Part shown: positions 7,741 through 15,147 of the stretch, in pieces
How the letters are laid out: every line of letters begins with the position of its first letter
Numbering within the stretch: position 1 is the first letter of the stretch
Assembly (NCBI GenBank): GCA_015055975.1
Contig: SVHF01000015.1
Location: forward strand, 1-42,245
Source of the DNA: Clostridiales bacterium
GTDB taxonomy: Bacteria > Bacillota > Clostridia > Christensenellales > UBA3700
Direction: 5' to 3'
DNA length: 42,245 nucleotides
The notes under the pieces: model-generated
The model's database searches: none
What the model was told of the DNA's origin: nothing
What the model saw: only the letters and a program-made list of their open reading frames with translations
Translations under genes and position numbers: made by a program

Positions 7741-9424
7741 TGTTCCATCGGTAAATGTTTTTTTTCAACTGTACTTCGTATTGATGTTGCTCGCCTAGAC
7801 ACGAAACTGTATAAGTTACATGATCTGAACTGAATTCTTTTCCTTCAACGACACAAGATTCTTCAACTGTTTCTCCACAATTTTTACATGTATATGTTGC
7901 CTTTGGAGATCCAGAAAGCGCACCAGAATAGAAATCAATCTTATCTTCAATGCTCGTTGGGAATGTTATTTCCGCATTAGGTGCTGGTTCGTGCTGAATA
8001 GTTCTAGTCACATCCTTAGTTTCTTTATATTCTTTTCCATCGTATGTAAATACGGCTGTATAATGAATAGTTTCGTCGCTTCCACATTCGCCTGTTGAAT
8101 CAATTGTATAAGACACTTCTGCGCTGCCATAATCTCCATGCGCTGCGTTCCTTGTGCAAGTTATCTCATATCGAGCCGTAACTTGAGTTGGATCATCGTA
8201 TAAATACCACGTAAATTCAACCTCGTAATCATGCCCTAACGCTGGGATAGTCACCCTCTTAATATCTTGATAAGTACCATAACTTTCAATTAAGCTTGCA
8301 TAATATGAGATTTCACCTTCGTTTTCGCAATCTTCAAATTTTGTTTTTTCTGAAGATACTTCTGCTTGAACAACTAAAGGATCTAATCCATGTATTTCTG
8401 TAAATGAAATTGTTGCCGATGAATAATCAGAAGCCCACGACCAAGCGCCTTGTGAATAATCATATACTGGGTCTGCTACAGGTCCTGGCGTTGGCCCTGG
8501 TTCAGGTCCTGGTGTTGGCTCTGGATAATCACTTGGAACCAATTCAGAAATAGAATAAGTACTTCCGCTTACAGACAATGAGAAATATAATTTTATTTGA
8601 GTATCTACGCTAAATACGAACTCTTCATTTGGATTTGTAGAATCTTGCGTAAATACTACATTACCTTGAGCATCTTTTGCTGTTATTGTATAGAATTCAT
8701 TTGATTTCAAAACAACATTAGCAGCTGACACAACAACAAAGTTGTTATCATAATGCGTTAATATCTGACCTTTATCCACTTCGTTTTGAGACGTAAAGAA
8801 AGATTTTTCTACAAATACTTTATCTTTATTCTTAACTTTTATGAGGTATTCTTTACCTGGCAACAAATTATTAAATGTTAGGTATAAAGTATCTTTATTA
8901 ACAATTTGCTCTTGATACTCCCCGTCTTTACCCTCTAGTGTTGCAACAATAGCTTCATTAAAGTCTTCTTCTTGCGCACCACTAATATCTAATTGGACAG
9001 TTAAACTATCTGTATGAGCCATGACAAGAGACAAATTCATTGTCATAGTACTAATAAACACAGCAACAACTATAACTGCCGTAACGACAGCTGACGCTAC
9101 AACACCCGCAAGTGCGCCTAGGCTACTTCCAACGCTTGCAACAGATGATGCTGCTTGAGCTGTGGATGAAGCAGACTGAACAGAAGAAGAACTATTTGAA
9201 CGATTATCGTCCATTCTTCTTTTGTCTTTTTCGGTATAGCCTTCTCTTCCTTGAGGATATTCCTCAACTGAATTAGTTTCCTTTATAGAGTCTTTTGAGA
9301 ATTCATTTATTCTTTGAGACTTTTCATCATCGAAAGAATATTTTGCATAGTCAGAAAATCCCTCTTGGACTCCATCTGGATTTGAAATGCCATATGTGTT
9401 AAATTCGTCAATTGGTTTTGCCAT
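7724..9424 (-). CDS. Type II membrane surface protein (probable 5' half of a split gene)
   Basis: 566 residues, no named family recognised. A polar cytoplasmic N-region of about 100 residues, rich in Ser near 76-100, is followed by one membrane helix (about 104-128). A long exported region comes next, with a Pro-Gly linker EPTPGPEPGPTPGP and Cys-containing modules (TCKNCGETVEESC, ALGHDYEV) of the kind common in gut Firmicutes surface proteins. The last residues, after the A8 tract (NIYRWNNEFCV), look unlike a domain end and suggest loss of frame into the LRR gene. It starts 2 bp after the MscS gene stop, so the genes form an operon mscS - membrane anchor - LRR. The anchor would place the LRR solenoid outside the cell. 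Confidence 0.65.
   Translation of the reverse strand: MAKPIDEFNTYGISNPDGVQEGFSDYAKYSFDDEKSQRINEFSKDSIKETNSVEEYPQGREGYTEKDKRRMDDNRSNSSSSVQSASSTAQAASSVASVGSSLGALAGVVASAVVTAVIVVAVFISTMTMNLSLVMAHTDSLTVQLDISGAQEEDFNEAIVATLEGKDGEYQEQIVNKDTLYLTFNNLLPGKEYLIKVKNKDKVFVEKSFFTSQNEVDKGQILTHYDNNFVVVSAANVVLKSNEFYTITAKDAQGNVVFTQDSTNPNEEFVFSVDTQIKLYFSLSVSGSTYSISELVPSDYPEPTPGPEPGPTPGPVADPVYDYSQGAWSWASDYSSATISFTEIHGLDPLVVQAEVSSEKTKFEDCENEGEISYYASLIESYGTYQDIKRVTIPALGHDYEVEFTWYLYDDPTQVTARYEITCTRNAAHGDYGSAEVSYTIDSTGECGSDETIHYTAVFTYDGKEYKETKDVTRTIQHEPAPNAEITFPTSIEDKIDFYSGALSGSPKATYTCKNCGETVEESCVVEGKEFSSDHVTYTVSCLGEQHQYEVQLKKNIYRWNNEFCV
7758..7765 (-). other. A8 homopolymer at the frame junction
   Basis: Eight consecutive A on the coding (minus) strand sit at the point where the reading frames of the two surface-protein halves meet. 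Seven A would give one continuous frame. Such tracts are known sites of polymerase slippage and phase variation. Confidence 0.7.
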
Positions 9425-9426
9425 GA

Positions 9427-10467
9427 TTAAACTTCGTTTCTATCTCCGTCTGGAATAGCTTTTACTAATTCCTTTTGTTCTTCAACAAATGCTGCCGCGT
9501 CTCTTTGTTGTTTTTTAGTTGCATTTTCAAACTCAATTGGTTCATTAACTACAACTTGTGGGAATGGGATGTTGATGTTGTTCTTATCAAATAACAACTT
9601 AAATTGTCTATTTAAATCTCTTTCAACTTGATATCTAGCACCTTCTTCACACTTTGCGATGAACTTCAAATTAACACTTGAATCTGCAAGTGCTGATACG
9701 CCCTTATAATAAGGTCCTTCTTTTATTTCTGGAATGGCTTCCTTAATCTTTGGTAGAGCTTCTGCTAAGATTGCTTCTACTCTTTCTAGTGATTCGCCAT
9801 ATTCAATACACATTTCACATGAAGCAACAGATAAAGCTGATGTCATGTTGATTAGTGTCTTAATGTCTGCATTGTTTACAATCTTGATGTTGCCGCCAGC
9901 ATCTTCAAGTTTTGTTGTTCTAATACCAATTTCTCTTACTGCTCCACGGAATCCATCAACGACAATAATATCTCCTACGTCAAATACATGTTCAAATACG
10001 ATAAATAATCCAGCAATAATATCTGCAATAAGTGGTTGTGCGCCAAGACCTACGATTAACCCTAAGATTCCAATACCTGCTAGAATCGCTGTTGTATCTA
10101 CGCCTAATGTTTTTAGGACCATGAATACCAAAACAATTACTGCAGCATATTTAATTAAACTGCTTGTTAAATCTAAGATGGCTCTTCCTTTATTTAATGC
10201 TTTGCCGATTTGCTTTAAACAGAAGCGAATAACCCAACTAGCTCCTAAGAAGAAGATAATATAACTAATAATACGAATAGCTATATTAAACTCTCCTGCT
10301 TTATTAAATATATTCAAACTTCTCCAAAACATGCTTATTGGATCAAATACAGCATTACCAATTGCCATAATGATTACATAAGCCAATAAAATTAAAAATC
10401 CTAGCAACTTAATTGCAAAACCTGCTGTGAATTTAAAATTCTTAAAATAATTCTTAATTGCTTCCAT
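9427..10467 (-). CDS. Small-conductance mechanosensitive channel, MscS family
   Basis: 346 residues. Several N-terminal hydrophobic helices precede the MscS core: pore helix with alternating Gly/Ala (GIGILGLIVGLGAQPLIADIIAG), then FDVGDIIVVDGFRGAVREIGIRTTKLEDAGG, the conserved start of the cytoplasmic beta domain. Such channels open under membrane tension to release solutes in hypo-osmotic shock. The gene begins with GAGGAG before its ATG and is first of an operon with the surface protein genes. The promoter at 10624-10652 overlaps an 18-bp palindrome, suggesting regulation. The function of the coupling to a surface protein is unknown. Confidence 0.9.
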   Translation of the reverse strand: MEAIKNYFKNFKFTAGFAIKLLGFLILLAYVIIMAIGNAVFDPISMFWRSLNIFNKAGEFNIAIRIISYIIFFLGASWVIRFCLKQIGKALNKGRAILDLTSSLIKYAAVIVLVFMVLKTLGVDTTAILAGIGILGLIVGLGAQPLIADIIAGLFIVFEHVFDVGDIIVVDGFRGAVREIGIRTTKLEDAGGNIKIVNNADIKTLINMTSALSVASCEMCIEYGESLERVEAILAEALPKIKEAIPEIKEGPYYKGVSALADSSVNLKFIAKCEEGARYQVERDLNRQFKLLFDKNNINIPFPQVVVNEPIEFENATKKQQRDAAAFVEEQKELVKAIPDGDRNEV

Positions 10468-10623
10468 GTTTTTGACTCCTCAATTCTTCATTTATTTAAA
10501 TATCGTGCCCGTATTATAATTTTTATCTATTTATTTAATGTTAGCGCACGCACTGCAACATATGTGCAACAACTAAAAGGCATAAAAGCCTATGTTTTTG
10601 CCCCATCAACTAACTCCATCTTG
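10468..10623 (-). other. Long untranslated leader of mscS
   Basis: About 150 nt between the predicted start point and the ATG. It contains AGGC-TTTTAT-GCCT (a short hairpin), a near palindrome around ACATATGT (10559-10566), and a second TATAAT-like element near 10513-10518. No coding sequence or recognisable riboswitch is seen. Confidence 0.3.
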
Positions 10624-10652
10624 ATTGTAGATTATTGACCATTAATGGTCAA
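10624..10652 (-). promoter_or_regulatory. mscS promoter with perfect palindromic operator
   Basis: Minus strand TTGACC (10647-10652), 17 bp, TACAAT (10624-10629). The -35 is one arm of the 18-bp perfect palindrome TTGACCATTAATGGTCAA (10635-10652), so a dimeric regulator would block polymerase. The transcript would have a leader of about 150 nt. Confidence 0.6.
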
Positions 10653-10715
10653 CAAAGCGCTAACTATCGTGTCTTTTAAGGCAATATTGGTTTTTTTGTT
10701 GGCTAAAATATTAAT

Positions 10716-10740
10716 AAAAAAAGAAAGCATTGCTGCTTTC
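10716..10740 (-). terminator. Minus-strand intrinsic terminator
   Basis: GAAAGCA (10723-10729) and TGCTTTC (10734-10740) form a 7-bp stem, followed on the minus strand by seven T (10716-10722). It ends a transcript that begins after the capD terminator. Confidence 0.8.
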
Positions 10741-10845
10741 CTTTGCTATCTTTGTTTTCTAAGGAGACTTCCTTGGGTGCTGGTGCACTACTCCAACACC
10801 TAAGGATTTCTAAAAGTTTTCTTTTTACACTTTCATTGTATATAA
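10716..10845 (-). ncRNA. Candidate small structured RNA
   Basis: Between the capD terminator (10911-10940) and a second strong minus-strand terminator (10716-10740) lies a segment with no ribosome-binding-site-supported gene. A stable hairpin spans 10770-10806: GGTGCTGG pairs with CCAACACC (one G-U) and TCCTT with AAGGA. TCCTT (10770-10774) can pair instead with AAGGA at 10761-10765, so two folds exclude each other. I do not recognise it as 6S, SRP or tmRNA. A 60-codon frame across it has no ribosome binding site. Promoter not clear. Confidence 0.35.
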
Positions 10846-10910
10846 GTTTTATTAAATGGATATTAAAACAAACAACTTTTTGCATATTTTTTTAATATTT
10901 TTTCACAAAT

Positions 10911-10940
10911 AAAAAACCTCCAAAGTTTTTTATTTGGAGG
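10911..10940 (-). terminator. Terminator of the capD-like gene
   Basis: CCTCCAAA (10917-10924) pairs with TTTGGAGG (10933-10940), followed on the minus strand by six T. It lies 27 bp beyond the capD-like stop codon. Confidence 0.9.
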
Positions 10941-10967
10941 CATTATTTCGAATTTTATTATGTGTTA

Positions 10968-12914
10968 TTAGTCTTTTCTTTCAGCTTTAGCTTGAAGCTT
11001 ATCAAAGAATTCTCTATCGTGATGGAATGTTGGAACTAACACCTTTAATTGTTCAATAACTTCCAATTTATCATTTGTTAAACATACATCCCACATTTTA
11101 TTTAATTCGTTCTTAAATTCAACGACGTTGATATCTGAAAGCTTACCGATCTTAATTCTATCGTTAGCTGTTTCCTTTAATCCTTCTTCTGCCATCAATA
11201 ATTCTTCATATAACTTTTCGCCTGGTCTTAGTCCAGTGTATTCAATCTTGATATCTCCATTTGGAACGTGACCTGTCATACGAATAACATTTTCTGCCAA
11301 AGTTTTAATCTTAACTGGTTCACCCATATTTAATACGAAGATTTCTCCGCCCTTTGCAAATGCGCCAGCTTGTAAAACCAAAGATACGGCTTCTGGAATT
11401 GTCATGAAATATCTAATGATATCTGGGTGCGTAACAGTAACTGGGCCACCTGCCTTAATTTGAGCCTCAAATAGAGGAATAACTGAACCATGTGAACCAA
11501 GAACGTTACCAAATCTTACAGCAGCAAAATTGGTCTTTGTTTTGCTTTGTGCCATCATTTCAATAATCTTTTCACAGCATCTCTTTGTTGCACCCATTAC
11601 ATTTGTTGGGTTTACGGCTTTATCTGTTGAAATCATAATAAATCTTTCAACTTTATATTTAGCAGCAAGTTCAACAACATTTAAAGTACCAAATATATTG
11701 TTCTTTACAGCTTCAACTGGCTCTGTTTCCATCAAAGGAACGTGCTTATGCGCTGCTGCATGGAAAATAATTTCTGGTTTATGTTGTATAAATACTTTTT
11801 CTAATTCACCTTTATCCGTAATAGATACGATTTCTGCAAATAGATCAATATCTCTTCCGTATTTTCTTAATAATTCTTGTTGGATATCATATGTAGTATT
11901 TTCATAAACATCTACTATAATTAATCTCTTTGCTCCATATGCCCAAATTTGACGACAAAGTTCAGATCCAATTGAGCCACCGCCACCGGTTACCATAACA
12001 ACCTTGCCTTTCACAAGTTCAGATACGGATTGGTTATCAAAACGAATAGTCTCTCTGCCCAACAAGTCGTCAATGTTAATATCTCTCATTTGTTGAGCCA
12101 TATCAATATCGTTTACTAAATCTGCGATAAATGGAATTACTTTAACATGACATCCTGTTTCATTTAATCTATTTAATACTTTTGTTCTCTTATCTAGAGG
12201 CATTGAAGGAATAGCAAACACAATAGTGTTTATATCATATTTTTTAACGGTCTCTTCAAGCTTATCTATATTGCCAACGATTTCAATACCGTTAACTAAT
12301 CTACCTAACTTATCTCTATCGTCATCCAATATACACAAAGGATTATAGATACTTTCTGGCCTTTGTAACTCTTCAATGATTGTATCGCCGCTTTGTCCAC
12401 CACCAATAATTAAAGTGTTCTTTCTTGGCTTTAATTCGCGTCTATTCTTAATAGATGAGAATGTCATTTCATAAATCAATCTTCCAAGCAAGATTGTACT
12501 CATGCTCACAAAATAGAACATAAAGTATACTGGATAAACCTTGAATGGTTGATCAAATGGCATTAATACATCGTTATTAATGAAGTCAAACTTTTGGTCT
12601 ATTGCAATAAATATTGCAAAAGCAACAGTAATTGCGCCAACTATTCTTGCATAATCTCTTCCTCTTGCATATCTCCAAACAACTTTCATTGTTCTAAATG
12701 CCCAGAAAGAAATTCCATATAATGGGATAATTGCAGCAATAGCCTTTAATGCACCTTCCCAAATTGCATAGTCAATATTTGAACGAATGATGTAGATTTC
12801 GCCTAGAATTAAAGATAAAATAAACGCACCAACCACGACTACAACGTCCATGATTAACACGCCAACTTCTCTAACTGATCTAATTAAGTATGACTCTTTT
12901 GTTAATTTCTTCAT
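10968..12914 (-). CDS. UDP-sugar 4,6-dehydratase, CapD/PglF/WbpM type
   Basis: 648 residues, full length for the membrane-bound long form. About four N-terminal membrane helices (15-150), a first Rossmann-like domain (LIIGGGQSG, 168-176) and a second NAD-binding SDR domain (VTGGGGSIGSE, 308-318). The active site has T430-D431-K432, Met440 and Lys444 (STDKAVNPTNVMGATK), the Met-containing variant of the YxxxK motif seen in PglF and WbpM. These enzymes convert UDP-GlcNAc to the 4-keto-6-deoxy sugar, the first step to bacillosamine, QuiNAc or FucNAc in capsule and glycoprotein synthesis. It stands alone with its own promoter and terminator, downstream of galE, rather than in a polysaccharide cluster. 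Confidence 0.9.
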   Translation of the reverse strand: MKKLTKESYLIRSVREVGVLIMDVVVVVGAFILSLILGEIYIIRSNIDYAIWEGALKAIAAIIPLYGISFWAFRTMKVVWRYARGRDYARIVGAITVAFAIFIAIDQKFDFINNDVLMPFDQPFKVYPVYFMFYFVSMSTILLGRLIYEMTFSSIKNRRELKPRKNTLIIGGGQSGDTIIEELQRPESIYNPLCILDDDRDKLGRLVNGIEIVGNIDKLEETVKKYDINTIVFAIPSMPLDKRTKVLNRLNETGCHVKVIPFIADLVNDIDMAQQMRDINIDDLLGRETIRFDNQSVSELVKGKVVMVTGGGGSIGSELCRQIWAYGAKRLIIVDVYENTTYDIQQELLRKYGRDIDLFAEIVSITDKGELEKVFIQHKPEIIFHAAAHKHVPLMETEPVEAVKNNIFGTLNVVELAAKYKVERFIMISTDKAVNPTNVMGATKRCCEKIIEMMAQSKTKTNFAAVRFGNVLGSHGSVIPLFEAQIKAGGPVTVTHPDIIRYFMTIPEAVSLVLQAGAFAKGGEIFVLNMGEPVKIKTLAENVIRMTGHVPNGDIKIEYTGLRPGEKLYEELLMAEEGLKETANDRIKIGKLSDINVVEFKNELNKMWDVCLTNDKLEVIEQLKVLVPTFHHDREFFDKLQAKAERKD

Positions 12915-12935
12915 TTAATAACCTTAAGCACGCAT

Positions 12936-12964
12936 ATTATATCAATACGCGCGCTCACAAGCAA
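12936..12964 (-). promoter_or_regulatory. capD-like promoter with CGCG-rich spacer
   Basis: Minus strand TTGCTT (12959-12964), 17 bp, TATAAT (12936-12941). The spacer holds GAGCGCGCGT, striking in such AT-rich DNA and repeated before other genes. Confidence 0.7.
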
Positions 12965-12974
12965 ACATTATTTA

Positions 12975-13991
12975 TTAATCACCATATCCATTTGGATTTT
13001 GTGATTGCCATCTCCAGCTATCTTGACACATTTCTTCTAGCCCATATTTGCATTCGAATCCAATTTCTTCTTTTGCCTTTGTTGGATCTGCATAACATTC
13101 TGGAACATCGCCTGGTCTTCTTGGAGCGATAACATATGGCACCTTTCTTCCGCTTGCCTTTTCAAAAGCTTTTACCATATCTAATACGCTATATCCCTTG
13201 CCTGTTCCAAGATTATATGTAACAAGACCTGAATTTGTCTCTAATTTCTTTAACGCAAGAATGTGTCCACGAGCCAAATCCACTACGTGGATATAATCTC
13301 TAACACCTGTTCCATCTGGAGTTGGATAATCGTTTCCAAATACGCTTAGTTGCTTTAATTTGCCAATAGCAACTTGTGTTATATATGGCATTAAGTTGTT
13401 TGGAATGCCGTTTGGATCTTCTCCGATTGTTCCACTCTTATGCGCTCCAATTGGATTGAAATATCTCAATAGCGCAATATTGAATGATGGATCTGCTTTA
13501 TAAATATCTCTTAGCATATCTTCAATCATAAGCTTTGTTGCGCCATATGGATTTGTTGTAGGTCCCAATGGGAAATCTTCCTTAATTGGAACTGACTTTG
13601 GTTGTCCATATACTGTTGCAGATGAAGAGAATACTAAATTCTTACAATCAAACTCTCTCATAACCTTTATAAGGTTTAGCGTAGAAATTAAATTGTTTCT
13701 ATAATATTCAAGTGGCTTTCTGCAGCTTTCTCCTACTGCCTTTAGACCGGCAAAGTGAATAACTGCTGTAATCTTTTCTGCCTTAAACACTTCTCTTAAT
13801 TTATCTTCGTCGCAAACATCAATTTCATAGAACTTGATTGGCTTGCCAACAATTTTTTCTACCCTTTCTAAAGATACTTTTTTAGAATTGCAAAGATTGT
13901 CTACAACTACTACGTCATATCCATTTTCAATCAATTCGATAACTGTATGTGAACCAATGTATCCTGCTCCGCCTGTTACTAATATGCTCAT
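12975..13991 (-). CDS. galE: UDP-glucose/UDP-N-acetylglucosamine 4-epimerase
   Basis: 338 residues, normal length for GalE. NAD-binding GGAGYIGS (7-14), SSSATVYG (122-129) supplying the catalytic Ser/Thr, and NPYGATK with Tyr149 and Lys153. It interconverts UDP-Glc and UDP-Gal, and in many gut bacteria UDP-GlcNAc and UDP-GalNAc. AGGAG precedes the ATG. It follows the NahK-like sugar kinase by 27 bp in one operon, so the pair probably handles galactose or GalNAc released from host or plant glycans, as in the galacto-N-biose pathway. The capD-like gene downstream has its own promoter. Confidence 0.95.
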   Translation of the reverse strand: MSILVTGGAGYIGSHTVIELIENGYDVVVVDNLCNSKKVSLERVEKIVGKPIKFYEIDVCDEDKLREVFKAEKITAVIHFAGLKAVGESCRKPLEYYRNNLISTLNLIKVMREFDCKNLVFSSSATVYGQPKSVPIKEDFPLGPTTNPYGATKLMIEDMLRDIYKADPSFNIALLRYFNPIGAHKSGTIGEDPNGIPNNLMPYITQVAIGKLKQLSVFGNDYPTPDGTGVRDYIHVVDLARGHILALKKLETNSGLVTYNLGTGKGYSVLDMVKAFEKASGRKVPYVIAPRRPGDVPECYADPTKAKEEIGFECKYGLEEMCQDSWRWQSQNPNGYGD

Positions 13992-14018
13992 AAAAAATCT
14001 CCTAAGTTTATTTGTGCT

Positions 14019-15101
14019 CTATTTATTATTATAATATTTATATAATATTTTTTCCATTGTTTCTTCGTTTTGCTCAATTTCATGAACCATTTTTAGCTGA
14101 GTTCTTGCCCTAACTAGATTCATATCTTCTTCATGAACCTTGAAATATACATCCCCATCTAAATAGTCCATTAAAAATCTCATTCCTATTTCAAAAGTCA
14201 TTATTTTTGCACTAATGTGCAAAAGCTTTGCTTCCTCTTTTGTTATAGAATCCTTTATTCCCATTAAGAATCCTTTTAAAAAGGCCTCGTAATTATTCAA
14301 GTTGAATTTTACTTTACTTAGATCCCTTTCTTCTTCGCCAGCTTCTGACGCTGCGATTCTAATTGCATCACCAAAATCGTACAAAAGCGATCCTGGCATT
14401 ATAGTGTCTAAATCTACAAGACATGTGAAATCGTGTGTCTTTTCATCAAACATGAAATTGTTTAGTTTTGTATCATTATGCGTAACTCTTAAAGGAATCT
14501 CTTTATTTTGTAGTTTATCTACGATAATAGATGCATATTCTTTTCTATCTAAAACAAACTGTATGTCTTGTTGAACATCTTTTGCTCTATATGCTCTATC
14601 TTCTTTTACTGCTCTTTCAAAATCTTTAAATCTAATTTTTGTGTTATGGAAATTTGGAATTACTTCAACGACCTTTGTTGCATCAAACCCATCTAGCGTA
14701 TAAATGAAATCTCCAAGTCCCATCCCTGCTTGTTCTAATATATGCGTATCGTCTGTTTGTTGAAAAACTATAGAGTCCTTAACAAAGTTAAACATTCTAT
14801 AGCACTTTTCATCTTTATATAGAAAGTTGCGGCCATCTTTGGTTTTAATAAGATACATCATCTTTGAGATGTCCTTTCCTCTTTCGATATATTTTTCTTT
14901 TTGAAATGATGTTACTTTTTCTATGTTGTCCATAACGCCAACATAGTTTGGAAATACTTTTGTATTTAAACTTTGCAAAATATATTGTGAAGAAGTTGTT
15001 GAAACTAAATAAGTTTCATTAATATGCCCAGCGCCAAAAACTTTAACGCCTTGCACTTCTCCTTCTATATTAAAATTGCCTAGAATCTCGCGAAAATCCA
15101 T
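14019..15101 (-). CDS. nahK: N-acetylhexosamine 1-kinase-like (NahK family, APH fold)
   Basis: About 360 residues with the aminoglycoside-phosphotransferase fold. The N-terminus GAGHINETYLV...YILQSLNTKVFPN is very like bifidobacterial NahK. Catalytic VTHNDTKLNNFMFD (H-x-D-x4-N) and LVDLDTIMPG (metal Asp) follow. NahK makes GlcNAc-1-P and GalNAc-1-P. Its downstream partner is galE, which fits salvage of amino sugars from mucin-type disaccharides, although no galT/UTP-transferase or phosphorylase is in view. I take the ATG at 15101 (MDFREIL): an ATG 12 bases earlier lies inside the terminator arm of the upstream gene. Neither has a clear ribosome binding site, so the start is uncertain. Confidence 0.75.
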   Translation of the reverse strand: MDFREILGNFNIEGEVQGVKVFGAGHINETYLVSTTSSQYILQSLNTKVFPNYVGVMDNIEKVTSFQKEKYIERGKDISKMMYLIKTKDGRNFLYKDEKCYRMFNFVKDSIVFQQTDDTHILEQAGMGLGDFIYTLDGFDATKVVEVIPNFHNTKIRFKDFERAVKEDRAYRAKDVQQDIQFVLDRKEYASIIVDKLQNKEIPLRVTHNDTKLNNFMFDEKTHDFTCLVDLDTIMPGSLLYDFGDAIRIAASEAGEEERDLSKVKFNLNNYEAFLKGFLMGIKDSITKEEAKLLHISAKIMTFEIGMRFLMDYLDGDVYFKVHEEDMNLVRARTQLKMVHEIEQNEETMEKILYKYYNNK

Positions 15102-15105
15102 TATA

Positions 15106-15137
15106 GAAAACATACCGCGCCTATTTGACGCGGTATG
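15106..15137 (-). terminator. Terminator of the acidic/basic membrane protein gene, overlapping nahK start
   Basis: CATACCGCG (15111-15119) pairs exactly with CGCGGTATG (15129-15137), followed on the minus strand by TTTT. The hairpin runs into the 5' end of the next gene: an ATG at 15113 is part of its stem. Confidence 0.8.
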
Positions 15138-15147
15138 TATATTTTAA

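Noticed and set aside
8461..8525. Pro-Gly coding repeat as a DNA-level repeat element
   Set aside because: It simply encodes the PTPGPEPGPTPGP linker of the surface protein.
10716..10845. SRP (4.5S) or 6S RNA
   Set aside because: The SRP core motif and the long closing stem of 6S RNA are not seen.
10703..10885. 60-codon minus-strand frame
   Set aside because: No ribosome binding site, and it runs through a stable hairpin and a terminator; better explained as a non-coding transcript.
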